From an uncultured Nitrospira sp. (GTDB taxonomy: Bacteria > Nitrospirota > Nitrospiria > Nitrospirales > Nitrospiraceae), in the NCBI GenBank assembly GCA_946479785.1, contig CAMLHQ010000042.1, positions 1-26,480 of the forward strand: a DNA stretch of 26,480 nt. The letters are read 5' to 3'. The notes below the pieces were generated by a model. The model ran no database searches. It saw only the letters and a list, made by a program, of their open reading frames with translations, and was not told where the DNA came from. The position numbers were made by a program, and so were the translations under genes. This document shows, piece by piece, positions 17,767 to 25,967 of this stretch. How positions within the stretch are numbered: position 1 is the first letter of the stretch; each line of letters starts with the position of its first letter.

Positions 17767-19284
17767 ATGAAACTCAGGCTCGATCTCAAACTCAGTCAAA
17801 AGTTGATCATGACGCCGCAGCTGCAGCAGGCCATCAAGCTGTTGCAATTGTCGCGCTTGGAGCTACAGCAAAGCCTGGCGCAGCATCTGATGGATAACCC
17901 TTTGCTGGACGAATTGCCCGAGGAAACCGAGGACAATGAATCCACGAATGCGGAAGAACAGGCAGAAGAGGCTGCGGCATCAGCATCCACAACAACCGAT
18001 GCATCTCCAACAGAAGAGTCGACTCCGGAAGAACGCGATACTCCCGATGAAGTGTCGGCAGCGGGATGGGAGGAGTACTTCGGCAGTGACCGGCGGACGG
18101 GCGGCGGTGAGAACCAATCGTCATCGTCTGACGACTTTCCTTCCTACGAACAAACCGTCGCCAAAGCGGCATCACTGGAAGACCATCTCTCGTGGCAACT
18201 CTCGTTATCGGGCTTGTCAGATCGCCAGAAAGCGATCGGACGGTTGTTGATCGGTAATCTTGACGATGACGGCTATCTCCGTACACCGCTGTCCGAGATC
18301 ATCAGCGGGACCGACTTTTCCGAGGCGGAGGCGGAGTCGGTATTGTGGGAAATCCAGACCTTCGATCCGACAGGTGTCGGCGCCAGAGACCTCTCGGAAT
18401 GCTTGTTGCTGCAGCTCGGACACTTGGGCAAGAGCCCGATGGGATCGTTGGGAGCTCGTCCCGGCGCGCTTAAAGGGTCAATTGTCGAAGCGGTGGTTCA
18501 ACATCACCTGAAAGATCTGGAAAAAAAACAATATGCCAAAGTGGCGAAGGCATTGGATGTGACCGTTGAAGAAGTGTTTCAGGCGACGAAAGTCATTGAA
18601 GCCTTGGAGCCAAAGCCCGGCCGCCCTTTTTCCAATACACAGAACTATGTGATCATTCCCGACGTGTTCGTGGTGAAAAACGAGGGGGAGTGGGTCGTGC
18701 TCCTCAATGATGACGGTTTGCCACGGATGCGGATCAGCCCCTATTATAAACAGATGATGGCGTCCGGCGAGGGCGGCTCATCGGAAACCAAAGCCTACCT
18801 CGATGAGAAGTTACGCGCGGCGCAGTGGGTGATCCGAAGCATTGAGCAGCGGAACAAGACCATCGTCAAGGTGGTGTCCAGCATCGTGAAGTTCCAAGAA
18901 CAGTTCTTTGAGAAAGGAATCCAGTATCTCAAACCGCTGGTGTTGAAGCAGGTTGCCGAGGATATCGGGATGCATGAGTCGACGATCAGCCGTGTGACTG
19001 CGAACAAATACATGTACTGCCCGCAAGGGATGCTGGAGTTGAAGTTCTTCTTCAATGCCGGACTTCAGCGGGCGGATCAGCCCAGCGACATGCTCTCGTC
19101 GGTGACGGTTCGGGAAATGATCAAGAAAATGGTGGCTGAAGAAGATACAAACCATCCCCTCAAGGACGAAGAAATTGCGGCGCGGTTGCGCGAGCGCCAG
19201 GTTTTGATCGCCAGGCGGACGGTCGCCAAGTACCGGGCCGAAGAGAATATCCCACCAGCCACCCAACGCAAGCGGTTTTTCTAG
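17767..19284 (+). CDS. rpoN: RNA polymerase sigma-54 factor
   Basis: 505 residues. The Gln/Leu-rich region I is at residues 1-49 (LDLKLSQKLIMTPQLQQAIK), followed by an acidic, Ser/Thr-rich region II (about 50-125), the core-binding domain, a helix-turn-helix region (about 388-425, with EDIGMHESTISRV), and the RpoN box ARRTVAKYR at 482-490 that reads the -24 element. Sigma-54 needs AAA+ activators, none of which is encoded here. The ATG has no good Shine-Dalgarno and lies 15 bp after lptB, so reinitiation from lptB translation is likely. Confidence 0.98.
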   Translation: MKLRLDLKLSQKLIMTPQLQQAIKLLQLSRLELQQSLAQHLMDNPLLDELPEETEDNESTNAEEQAEEAAASASTTTDASPTEESTPEERDTPDEVSAAGWEEYFGSDRRTGGGENQSSSSDDFPSYEQTVAKAASLEDHLSWQLSLSGLSDRQKAIGRLLIGNLDDDGYLRTPLSEIISGTDFSEAEAESVLWEIQTFDPTGVGARDLSECLLLQLGHLGKSPMGSLGARPGALKGSIVEAVVQHHLKDLEKKQYAKVAKALDVTVEEVFQATKVIEALEPKPGRPFSNTQNYVIIPDVFVVKNEGEWVVLLNDDGLPRMRISPYYKQMMASGEGGSSETKAYLDEKLRAAQWVIRSIEQRNKTIVKVVSSIVKFQEQFFEKGIQYLKPLVLKQVAEDIGMHESTISRVTANKYMYCPQGMLELKFFFNAGLQRADQPSDMLSSVTVREMIKKMVAEEDTNHPLKDEEIAARLRERQVLIARRTVAKYRAEENIPPATQRKRFF

Positions 19285-19333
19285 TCTGAACTCAGACGCG
19301 GCTACCCTCTTTCTAGTTGAAGGAGTCATTCGC

Positions 19334-19840
19334 ATGAAGATTACCGGACGGCATATGGATGTGACGCCGGCGCTCAAACGGCACATTCGGTCTCGTTTTG
19401 AGCGGATGGAACGTTACGACGTCTCGCTTGATCGCTTGGAGATTGTGTTGAGCGTAACAAAGCTCCAACATACGGCAGAAGTGGTCTGCTCGATCAGCGG
19501 GAAGCGGTTCCAGGCCAAAACGTCAACGAGAGAAATGTATGCGACGGTCGATCAGTTGGCGGCTCGTCTCGACGCACAGATCAGAAAATACAAGGAGCGG
19601 CGGGTTGAGCATAAGGGAAGGAAGAAGGCCCAGGTGCCGGTCGCGGAAGCGACATTACCGTCCGATGATGAAGATCTGAAGATTGTGCGTCCGAAAATCG
19701 CGGTGCTGTCCCGGAACGAGGCTCGGAGCCGATTGGAGCAAGGTGCTGGCGCAATGGTATTGTTTACCTGTGCGGACTCTGGGAAGCTGCAGATTTTGCG
19801 GCGGTCTGAGAGCGGCCATGTCGTACTCATTGACCCATGA
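19334..19840 (+). CDS. hpf: ribosome hibernation promoting factor, long form
   Basis: 168 residues. The N-terminal domain (about 1-100) is the S30AE/HPF fold: MKITGRHMDVTPALKRHIRS, then HTAEVVCSISGKRF and the basic KYKERRVEHKGRKK. After a linker the C-terminal part (about 118-168), with NEARSRLEQGAGAMVLFTCADSGKLQ-type sequence and RRSESGHVVLIDP, resembles the dimerisation domain of long HPF, which makes 100S ribosome dimers. It is slightly shorter than typical long HPF. The position after rpoN is classical. GAAGGAG precedes the ATG. Confidence 0.93.
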   Translation: MKITGRHMDVTPALKRHIRSRFERMERYDVSLDRLEIVLSVTKLQHTAEVVCSISGKRFQAKTSTREMYATVDQLAARLDAQIRKYKERRVEHKGRKKAQVPVAEATLPSDDEDLKIVRPKIAVLSRNEARSRLEQGAGAMVLFTCADSGKLQILRRSESGHVVLIDP

Positions 19841-19852
19841 GGATCAGTCGAG

Positions 19853-20719
19853 ATGCCGGGACTCAAGCTTGTCGTGATCACGGGACTCTCGGGAGCGGGA
19901 AAATCCCACGCGCTGAAATGTTTCGAGGACGTCGGCTACTTCTGTATTGACAACCTGCCTCCCGCTTTGCTCCCGACCTTCGTCGAACTCTGCCACCAAC
20001 AGGGCGGAGAAATCAAAAATGTCGCTTTAGGGATCGACATCCGAGAACGGGTGTTTTTTGCCGATCTGATCGGAATCCTCCAACGCCTCAAGGATTTGGG
20101 ACATTCGGTCGAGTTGTTGTTTTTAGAGGCCCGCGATGCCGTGCTGGTTCGACGGTTCTCTGAGTCCCGCAGGCCACATCCACTTCTGCCGGAATTACCT
20201 GTTCTTGAGGGGGTCCGCTTCGAGAAAGAGCGGCTCGCAGAAATACGGGCGCATGCCGATCGCATCATTGATACATCCAATTTGAGTGTTCACGAACTCC
20301 GGGATCTATTGAGCCGACACTTCAGCAAGGAGCAAGCGAGCCGTCGCCTGACCATCTCGCTCATCACGTTCGGCTACAAGTTTGGAGTGCCTTATGATAT
20401 CGACCTGCTGTTTGATGTGCGGTTTTTACGCAATCCGTATTTTGTGCCGGACCTCAAGCCACTCACCGGAGAAGATCCTCGTGTCCGTAGCTATGTGCTC
20501 GACGACCCCGATGCCAAGGGCTTTCTTGATAGATTGGAGCAACTCTTCACGTTCCTCATTCCTCTCTTCGAGCGTGAGCGCCGCAGTTATCTGAACGTGG
20601 GGATCGGCTGTACGGGTGGGCGCCATCGGTCGGTTGTCGTCGCCAAGCGATTACAAGAGAGCTTCTCCGCGGCAGGGCACCATGTCACCCTGTCTCACCG
20701 TGATCTCACCAAACAATAG
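19853..20719 (+). CDS. rapZ: RapZ family nucleotide-binding protein
   Basis: 288 residues, the RapZ (YvcJ/YhbJ) length. Walker A GLSGAGKS is at residues 11-18, CFEDVGYFCIDNLPPALL follows, and the C-terminal GCTGGRHRSV is at 252-261. In E. coli RapZ binds the small RNAs GlmY/GlmZ and controls GlmS; in Gram-positives YvcJ has other roles. The tail here (SHRDLTKQ) lacks the basic Lys-Arg-Lys cluster used for RNA binding in E. coli. It lies 12 bp after hpf. The usual ptsN between hpf and rapZ is absent. Confidence 0.95.
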   Translation: MPGLKLVVITGLSGAGKSHALKCFEDVGYFCIDNLPPALLPTFVELCHQQGGEIKNVALGIDIRERVFFADLIGILQRLKDLGHSVELLFLEARDAVLVRRFSESRRPHPLLPELPVLEGVRFEKERLAEIRAHADRIIDTSNLSVHELRDLLSRHFSKEQASRRLTISLITFGYKFGVPYDIDLLFDVRFLRNPYFVPDLKPLTGEDPRVRSYVLDDPDAKGFLDRLEQLFTFLIPLFERERRSYLNVGIGCTGGRHRSVVVAKRLQESFSAAGHHVTLSHRDLTKQ

Positions 20720-20763
20720 TTCTTTTCCCATCTCTTTCTGTTTCAGCCGGTAAATGCTTAGCG

Positions 20764-20797
20764 TCCGATCGGCGTCATCGGATTCGTTCGTTTTCTT
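20764..20797 (+). terminator. weak candidate terminator after rapZ
   Basis: TCCGAT (20764-20769) can pair with ATCGGA (20777-20782) around a 7-nt loop, and the next 15 bases are T-rich (TTCGTTCGTTTTCTT). The stem is short and only moderately G+C rich, so activity is uncertain. It lies directly before the -35 box of the pil promoter, which would be a sensible place to end the rpoN-hpf-rapZ transcript. Confidence 0.3.
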
Positions 20798-20823
20798 GAC
20801 AGGTAGGGCACAAGGACTATACT
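20796..20823 (+). promoter_or_regulatory. sigma-70 type promoter for the pil operon
   Basis: A perfect -35 TTGACA (20796-20801) and a -10 TATACT (20818-20823) are separated by 16 bp. It is the best promoter-like sequence in the window and lies in the 222-bp gap (20720-20941) before pilM. The predicted start near 20830 gives a 5' untranslated region of about 150 nt. No sigma-54 type -24/-12 element (TGGC-N8-TGC) was recognised there, even though rpoN lies upstream. Confidence 0.7.
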
Positions 20824-20960
20824 TAGCCTGTGCATCGTAAGAATCTCCTGTGTTAATGCCCCTTTCACACGTTGTGTCTCATTAAGAAACGCAATGTTGT
20901 GACGCAGAGCGATGAGGTTTGTTAGAAAAACGTGAAATGATTTGCGCTTGGAAGGAAGTC

Positions 20961-20987
20961 ATGTACAGTCTGAGGCACGTATGCTGA
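20961..20987 (+). CDS. possible 8-codon leader ORF overlapping the pilM start
   Basis: ATG at 20961 follows a strong GGAAGGAA at a 3-4 nt spacing and opens a frame reading MYSLRHVC, ending in TGA at 20985-20987. This stop overlaps the pilM ATG (20981-20983) by a few bases, in a different frame. The geometry would permit translational coupling of a tiny peptide to pilM. Such short frames arise easily by chance, so this is tentative. Confidence 0.2.
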   Translation: MYSLRHVC

Positions 20988-22090
20988 ATTCTCTGAAAAG
21001 CCTTGTCGACACGGATATTTTCTCCATGTTGACACCTAAACGCCAGCTGGTTGGGCTGGATATCGGGTCAAGCGGGATCAAGCTGGTCCAGTTGAAGGAG
21101 AATCGTGGACACTTTGTTCTGCAAAAGTTTGGATTCAAGCCTCTGGAGCCCGAAGTCATCGTCGATGGGACAGTGATGGATGAAGGGCGTGTTGTATCGG
21201 CAATCAAAGAACTCTTTGATGAGCTGAACGTCAAAGTGAAGCAAGTGGCGGTGTCGATTTCAGGCCATGCCGTCATCATCAAGAAAATCAGTTTACCTCC
21301 CATGCCGGACGATGAACTGGAGGGGCAGGTCAAGCTGGCGGCCGAGCAATACATTCCGTTCGACATCAATGAGGTGAATATAGATTTTCACGTACTTCCA
21401 GCTGCTGAGGGTCAAGGCGCTGGCGAAGGCGAGATGTCGGTGATCCTCGTCGCAGCGAAGAAGGATAAGATCAACGAGTTGACGGAGTTGGTGAAGGGCG
21501 CGGGGTTGGTGCCTATGGTCATGGATGTAGACGCTTTTGCGATCGAGAACATGCACGCCATCAATTATCCGATGTCTCAGGAAGAAACGACGGCGCTCGT
21601 CAATGTGGGCGCGAGCGTGATGAACATCAACATCGTATCGAAAGGCACTTCTCTTTTTACGCGCGACATTCCGATCGGAGGCAATCGGTATACAGAATCG
21701 ATCCAGCGAGAGCTGGGGTTGTCCTACGAACAGGCGGAGGAAATCAAGAAGGGTGGGCGGACCTCGGGAAATAATCAAGCTGCTGTGCAAGGCGTGATCG
21801 AGAGTGTCAATGCTGAGGTGGCTTCAGAAATCGCCCGTACGATCGACTACTTCAAGTCGACAGTCTCCGACGGCGATGTGCAGCAAGTCCTGCTATGCGG
21901 AGGCGGGGCGCAAGTCGCCGGACTTGTGAAGCAATTGCGTGACCGTATGCATGCGGTGGTGGAGGTCGCCAATCCCTTCGCTGAAGTTGATACGACCGGC
22001 AGCGACTTTGACCAGGCGACGTTGGCTGAGATGGCTCCCATGGCATCCGTCGGGGTTGGATTGGCGCTCAGATCGGTAGGGGATCGATGA
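20981..22090 (+). CDS. pilM: type IV pilus assembly protein PilM
   Basis: 369 residues from the ATG at 20981, supported by GAGG at a 5-nt spacing. The frame could start earlier at TTG 20942, but that has no comparable binding site. PilM is a cytoplasmic actin-like ATPase fold: phosphate-1 motif VGLDIGSSGIKLVQL at 24-38, IPFDINEVNIDFHVL in the middle, and GGGAQVAGLVKQL late. It binds the N-terminal peptide of PilN and links the pilus motor to the alignment complex. It overlaps pilN by 4 bp (ATGA). Confidence 0.96.
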   Translation: MLNSLKSLVDTDIFSMLTPKRQLVGLDIGSSGIKLVQLKENRGHFVLQKFGFKPLEPEVIVDGTVMDEGRVVSAIKELFDELNVKVKQVAVSISGHAVIIKKISLPPMPDDELEGQVKLAAEQYIPFDINEVNIDFHVLPAAEGQGAGEGEMSVILVAAKKDKINELTELVKGAGLVPMVMDVDAFAIENMHAINYPMSQEETTALVNVGASVMNINIVSKGTSLFTRDIPIGGNRYTESIQRELGLSYEQAEEIKKGGRTSGNNQAAVQGVIESVNAEVASEIARTIDYFKSTVSDGDVQQVLLCGGGAQVAGLVKQLRDRMHAVVEVANPFAEVDTTGSDFDQATLAEMAPMASVGVGLALRSVGDR

Positions 22091-22641
22091 TTCGCATAAA
22101 TCTTCTGTCGACAGGGCCGAAGGGTCGTCCAGCTAAGCCGCAATACGATGTCCGTGCCCAGGCGCTCCTAGGCGCGGGACTGTTCGTGATCACGTTGGCC
22201 GGATGTTGGTGGTACTCTGCCTCGCTCGATGAGGAGATTGCGGCCCGACAGACGGAAAAATCCGATAAAGAGAAGCAAGTGGCGCAGTTGAAGGAACAAG
22301 TGAAACAAGTGTCGGATTTTGAGCAGAGAAAGAAAATGCTTGAGGATAAGAATCGCATCATCGATCAACTCGAGAAATCGCGTGTGGGACCCGTCAAGGT
22401 CATGGATCATGTGAGTCAAAGCCTCGAACCTCTCAAGCTCTGGTTGGTGAGAGTGGGAGTGACGGGGCAAAATATCGACATCGAAGGACGCGCACTCTCC
22501 AACGATGACGTGGTGGAATTCGTCAACAACTTGCGTCGCACCGATTACTTTACTGATATCAATCTTCAGGAAAGCCGGGCTGCCGTCGAAAGCCAAATCA
22601 GCGTCTATCAATTCAAGTTGGGTTTTCGCCTTAAAGGATAG
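22087..22641 (+). CDS. pilN: type IV pilus assembly protein PilN
   Basis: 184 residues. The cytoplasmic N-terminus MIRINLLSTGPKGRP holds the INLL motif that binds PilM. One membrane helix lies at about residues 28-48 (ALLGAGLFVITLAGCWWYSA), followed by a coiled coil (about 50-100, many Glu/Lys/Gln) and a small periplasmic ferredoxin-like domain. PilN pairs with PilO as the inner-membrane alignment complex. It is coupled to pilM by ATGA and lies 5 bp before pilO. Confidence 0.95.
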   Translation: MIRINLLSTGPKGRPAKPQYDVRAQALLGAGLFVITLAGCWWYSASLDEEIAARQTEKSDKEKQVAQLKEQVKQVSDFEQRKKMLEDKNRIIDQLEKSRVGPVKVMDHVSQSLEPLKLWLVRVGVTGQNIDIEGRALSNDDVVEFVNNLRRTDYFTDINLQESRAAVESQISVYQFKLGFRLKG

Positions 22642-22646
22642 AAAGT

Positions 22647-23270
22647 ATGAAGCTGCCGTCCTTCAATCTTGAGGTCCTGCGGACGATCCCACTGATGCAG
22701 AAAGTGGCGTTTCTGGTTTTGATTTTGACCGGAATCGTCGTCGCTTTTTACTACTATGTGGCGGAACCGAAATCGACGGAAATCGCAGCGCTTCAAGGGG
22801 CAATCGGTGCGCTGGACACGGAAATCCAGACGTTGACGATCAAAGTCAAGCACCTCGATGAGTTGATCGCTGCGAACAAGCAGTTGGAGATTGAATTGGC
22901 GAAAAAGAAAGAGCGCCTGCCTCCGGAAGAAGAAGCCGTGATGCTGTTGAAGCAAGTATCGGATCTCGGGATCAGGCTGGGGCTGGATATCAAGTTGTGG
23001 AAACCGGGCAGCAAAAGCGAGGATCCGTCTAAGTTGTTCGTCCGGTTGCCTGTGAACGTCGAAGTGTCCGGGGGATACCATACGGCGGCATTGTTTTTTG
23101 ACCGCATCAACAACTTGCCGCGAATTGTAACGGTGTCGAATCTGAAGATGGGGAGCCCGAAAACCGACAAAGGTCGCATAGTCACACAGACCATTTTCGA
23201 TCTCGTGGCCTATGCGGCACCCCAGGATGTGAAGGTTGCTGCGCTTCCTCCCGCGCCGGCACCGAAGTAG
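22647..23270 (+). CDS. pilO: type IV pilus assembly protein PilO
   Basis: 207 residues with the same layout as PilN: a short cytoplasmic start, one membrane helix (about 20-40, VAFLVLILTGIVVAFYYYVA), a coiled coil (about 45-95, ending in KKKERLPPEEEAV) and a periplasmic domain with FVRLPVNVEVSGGYHTAALF. The PilO signature LPxxEE/GGYH-like elements are visible. The ribosome binding site AAAGGATAG spans the pilN stop. It partners PilN and PilP. Confidence 0.94.
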   Translation: MKLPSFNLEVLRTIPLMQKVAFLVLILTGIVVAFYYYVAEPKSTEIAALQGAIGALDTEIQTLTIKVKHLDELIAANKQLEIELAKKKERLPPEEEAVMLLKQVSDLGIRLGLDIKLWKPGSKSEDPSKLFVRLPVNVEVSGGYHTAALFFDRINNLPRIVTVSNLKMGSPKTDKGRIVTQTIFDLVAYAAPQDVKVAALPPAPAPK

Positions 23271-23334
23271 GTTCCAGGTGGACGTGAGGATCGTCATCGG
23301 TCTAGACATGCATGCAAAAGAAGGATGGACGCTC

Positions 23335-23940
23335 GTGCATCAGATCAGTAAAGCAAGAAATGTCGCAGCCATAGTCGGATGTGTCTTGGCGCTTGGCGTA
23401 ATAGGACAAGTGCGGGGAGAACCGGGTCTTGTCTCCCACCTCAGACAAGTCGCTCCCGTGCGACAGGATTCGTTGAAAGTGCCTTCTCCGACTGACGTTC
23501 CCAAGGATACGCCACCGACGTCACTTGCCTCCACGACTGTCGCCCCTGCAGAAAACTCGACGGATGGCGTACAAGCCGTCTCTCCCATGTCGCTTGGCTA
23601 TGATCCAGCCGGGCGGCGGGATCCCTTCGCTCCTGTGCTGAGCCAACTCGCTCCCGGTCAAGCGGATCCTACGCTTCCGCCGTTACAGCGTGTGGGTCTA
23701 ACCGACATGAATTTGATCGCGATCATCTGGGGTGCCTATGGGTACACCGCGATGGTGCAGACTCCGGACGGAAACGGTTATACAGTCCGAAAAGGGACCA
23801 GAGTAGGACCCAATAGCGGTGTGGTGAGCGCGGTCTCAGAAAAGGGCATTATCGTCCAGGAACGGTTCACGGATGTCTACGGCAGAAAACAGGAGCGCGA
23901 GTACGTGAAGCTTCTCCATCCGAAAGAAGGCCTAGAATGA
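23335..23940 (+). CDS. pilP: type IV pilus assembly protein PilP
   Basis: About 201 residues. I favour the GTG at 23335 because AAGGA (23321-23325) lies 9 nt upstream and the protein then opens with a signal-like segment (NVAAIVGCVLALGVIGQ). IVGC resembles a lipobox with Cys16, as in the lipoprotein PilP of Pseudomonas, but the hydrophobic part before the Cys is short. ATG 23308 and GTG 23284 are alternatives. A Pro/Thr/Ser linker follows, then GRRDPFAPVL and the small beta domain that binds the PilQ N0 region. ATGA overlap with pilQ. Confidence 0.92.
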   Translation: MHQISKARNVAAIVGCVLALGVIGQVRGEPGLVSHLRQVAPVRQDSLKVPSPTDVPKDTPPTSLASTTVAPAENSTDGVQAVSPMSLGYDPAGRRDPFAPVLSQLAPGQADPTLPPLQRVGLTDMNLIAIIWGAYGYTAMVQTPDGNGYTVRKGTRVGPNSGVVSAVSEKGIIVQERFTDVYGRKQEREYVKLLHPKEGLE

Positions 23941-25919
23941 CACATATAAAGGTGCATGCAACGACAATGGTTCGGATCCTCCCTGCCTTGGCGGCGTTGA
24001 GCTTTTCAATGGCCGTCCCCTCAATGGGAGCGATGCCTGACAGTAACATGGATATTCCGGTGGCCACCCCAGGCATGGACCTGGCTCTGTCGGCGACGCA
24101 ACAAGCATCGGCGCAGACCTTGACTGGGATCGACATCCAAAAGGACGCTGAGAGAGTAAGCGTGTCCATTTCGGGAGACGGCATGTTGTTGCATGAGGCG
24201 ACTCGGCTAGGGGAGCATCGTCTGGTGATCGACATCCCACAGGTTTCGTCTGCCCTTCGGAAACCGCTTGTGAACGTAAAGCATCACCTTTTGAAACAAA
24301 TCCGTATCGGGTATCACACCGATAAGGTCCGGCTCGTCTTTGATCTTCAGAACCGCGCTGAATATGTCATTGAGCCTCACGGGGCCACCCTTCTTGTCAA
24401 ATTGAAAGAGGCGGATGCTGGTGTGAGTGTTGGAGAAAAAGACGATACCGGGATTCCTCAAATGTCTTTCACGCAGAAAATGGACAATGGCATCCGCGAG
24501 GCGGTTGATACGGCTCAGAGCAGACGCCCCCAGAAAGCGCAGGTTGTTGTTCACAGGGCAGCGCCGGCATTTCGTGTTCGTCCGGTGCAGATGATGGCCG
24601 AGCCGGACGCAGGCGAGAAACATACGCCGAAGGAAGATCTTGTCCTCGGCGAAACTCGATATGTCGGCCGCCGTATTTCTTTGGACTTTCAACAGGCTGA
24701 TATCAGCAACGTCCTTCGGCTCATTGCCGAGGTCAGCGGATTCAATATCGTGATCGGAGAAAGCGTCAAGAGCAAGGTCACGATGAAACTTGTGAGTGTC
24801 CCCTGGGACCAGGCCCTGGATATGATTCTGAAGATGAATGGCCTCGGAAAGATCAAGCAGGGGAGTATCCTCTGGATCGATTCGCTGGCGAATCTCGCCA
24901 AACAAGAGGACGAAGAGGCGAGGGCGAAGGATGCGAAAGTCAAAGCAGAAGACTTGGTTGACCGAGTCTTCTATATCCGCAATCTCCAAGCCACGGAGCT
25001 TCTGACATCCTTGAGGCAGAACCTGAGCCCAAGAGGGCTGATGCAGATCAGCCAAGGTACAAATGCATTGGTTGTCCGAGACACAGAAACCAAGATGGCC
25101 ATTCTCAAACAGCTGATTGACGGGTTAGACTTACAGGTTCCACAAGTTCAGATTGAGGCGCGCATTGTTCAAGCCGATACCGTATATGCGCGAGGACTCG
25201 GCGTTCAATGGGGTATACAAAATGCCGACTTCGGCCCGAATACCTTTTCTGCAGTTGGAAATTTGACAGGCCCATTTGCCCCGGTGGCAGGAACAGGTGC
25301 CACGACGATTCCCAGGGATTTCCTTGTAAATCTACCCGCCCAGGTTGCGGGACTTCCTGCTGTTCCCGGAATCGGCTATACCTTTGGAAAGCTCGCACCG
25401 GGTTTTGCACTGGACCTGAGACTTTCTGCCGGCGAGTTGCTCGGGTTGGCCAAGGTCATTGCCGCACCGAAGATCACCACATTGGACAAGCGAGAGGCGA
25501 AGATATCGCAAGGTGAATCGATCCCGTTCCAAACCACCTCACTCCAAGGAACTCAGACCACGTTCGTGGATGCCAATTTGGAGCTGAACGTGACTCCTCA
25601 GATTACATCACGTGATCCAAAGGAAGTCGGCAAGCAGATCATGATGAAGGTCCGTGCCACGCGAAATGCCGTCGGAGCCAGAAGTAACCCGGCCGGTCCA
25701 AGCATCGATCGCCGCGAGGCCAACACGCAGGTCATTGTCCGTGACGGCGAGACGATGGTGATTGGCGGCGTGTTTATCGATACCCAAAACAACAACGTGC
25801 AAGGAGTGCCGTACCTGTCACGGATTCCCGTTCTTGGATGGTTGTTCAAGAACAAATCAGAAAGCGTGTCAAAGCAAGAGCTGCTGATCTTCTTGACTCC
25901 TTCTATTGTGCAAGCGTAG
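23937..25919 (+). CDS. pilQ: type IV pilus secretin PilQ
   Basis: 660 residues. A signal peptide covers about 1-31 (ILPALAALSFSMAVPSMGA). One AMIN domain at about 60-155 (LTGIDIQKDAERVSVSISGD) binds peptidoglycan, STN/N0 lies at about 244-310 (ISLDFQQADISNVLRLIAEV), Secretin_N/N1 at about 340-405, and the secretin barrel from about 480 to the end, closing with VPYLSRIPVLGWLFKNKSES. PilQ forms the outer-membrane ring through which the pilus leaves. The last gene of pilMNOPQ. Confidence 0.97.
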   Translation: MTHIKVHATTMVRILPALAALSFSMAVPSMGAMPDSNMDIPVATPGMDLALSATQQASAQTLTGIDIQKDAERVSVSISGDGMLLHEATRLGEHRLVIDIPQVSSALRKPLVNVKHHLLKQIRIGYHTDKVRLVFDLQNRAEYVIEPHGATLLVKLKEADAGVSVGEKDDTGIPQMSFTQKMDNGIREAVDTAQSRRPQKAQVVVHRAAPAFRVRPVQMMAEPDAGEKHTPKEDLVLGETRYVGRRISLDFQQADISNVLRLIAEVSGFNIVIGESVKSKVTMKLVSVPWDQALDMILKMNGLGKIKQGSILWIDSLANLAKQEDEEARAKDAKVKAEDLVDRVFYIRNLQATELLTSLRQNLSPRGLMQISQGTNALVVRDTETKMAILKQLIDGLDLQVPQVQIEARIVQADTVYARGLGVQWGIQNADFGPNTFSAVGNLTGPFAPVAGTGATTIPRDFLVNLPAQVAGLPAVPGIGYTFGKLAPGFALDLRLSAGELLGLAKVIAAPKITTLDKREAKISQGESIPFQTTSLQGTQTTFVDANLELNVTPQITSRDPKEVGKQIMMKVRATRNAVGARSNPAGPSIDRREANTQVIVRDGETMVIGGVFIDTQNNNVQGVPYLSRIPVLGWLFKNKSESVSKQELLIFLTPSIVQA

Positions 25920-25927
25920 ATCAGAGC

Positions 25928-25967
25928 CTACCAGTTCCTTATCATGACCTTGGTGAGGAACTGGTAG
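25928..25967 (+). terminator. strong hairpin after pilQ
   Basis: Arms at 25928-25944 and 25951-25967 form a 17-bp stem with two G-U pairs around a 6-nt loop (TGACCT); the outer 12 bp (CTACCAGTTCCT / AGGAACTGGTAG) are perfect. It starts 8 bp after the pilQ stop. Downstream bases are moderately T-rich (TCCGTTCCATTCTTTT) but not a clean T-tract. It probably ends the pilMNOPQ message. Confidence 0.65.

Noticed and set aside
24207..25055. Minus-strand open frame of 282 codons opposite pilQ
   Set aside because: It lies entirely over the AMIN and N0 parts of pilQ and has no recognisable protein features.
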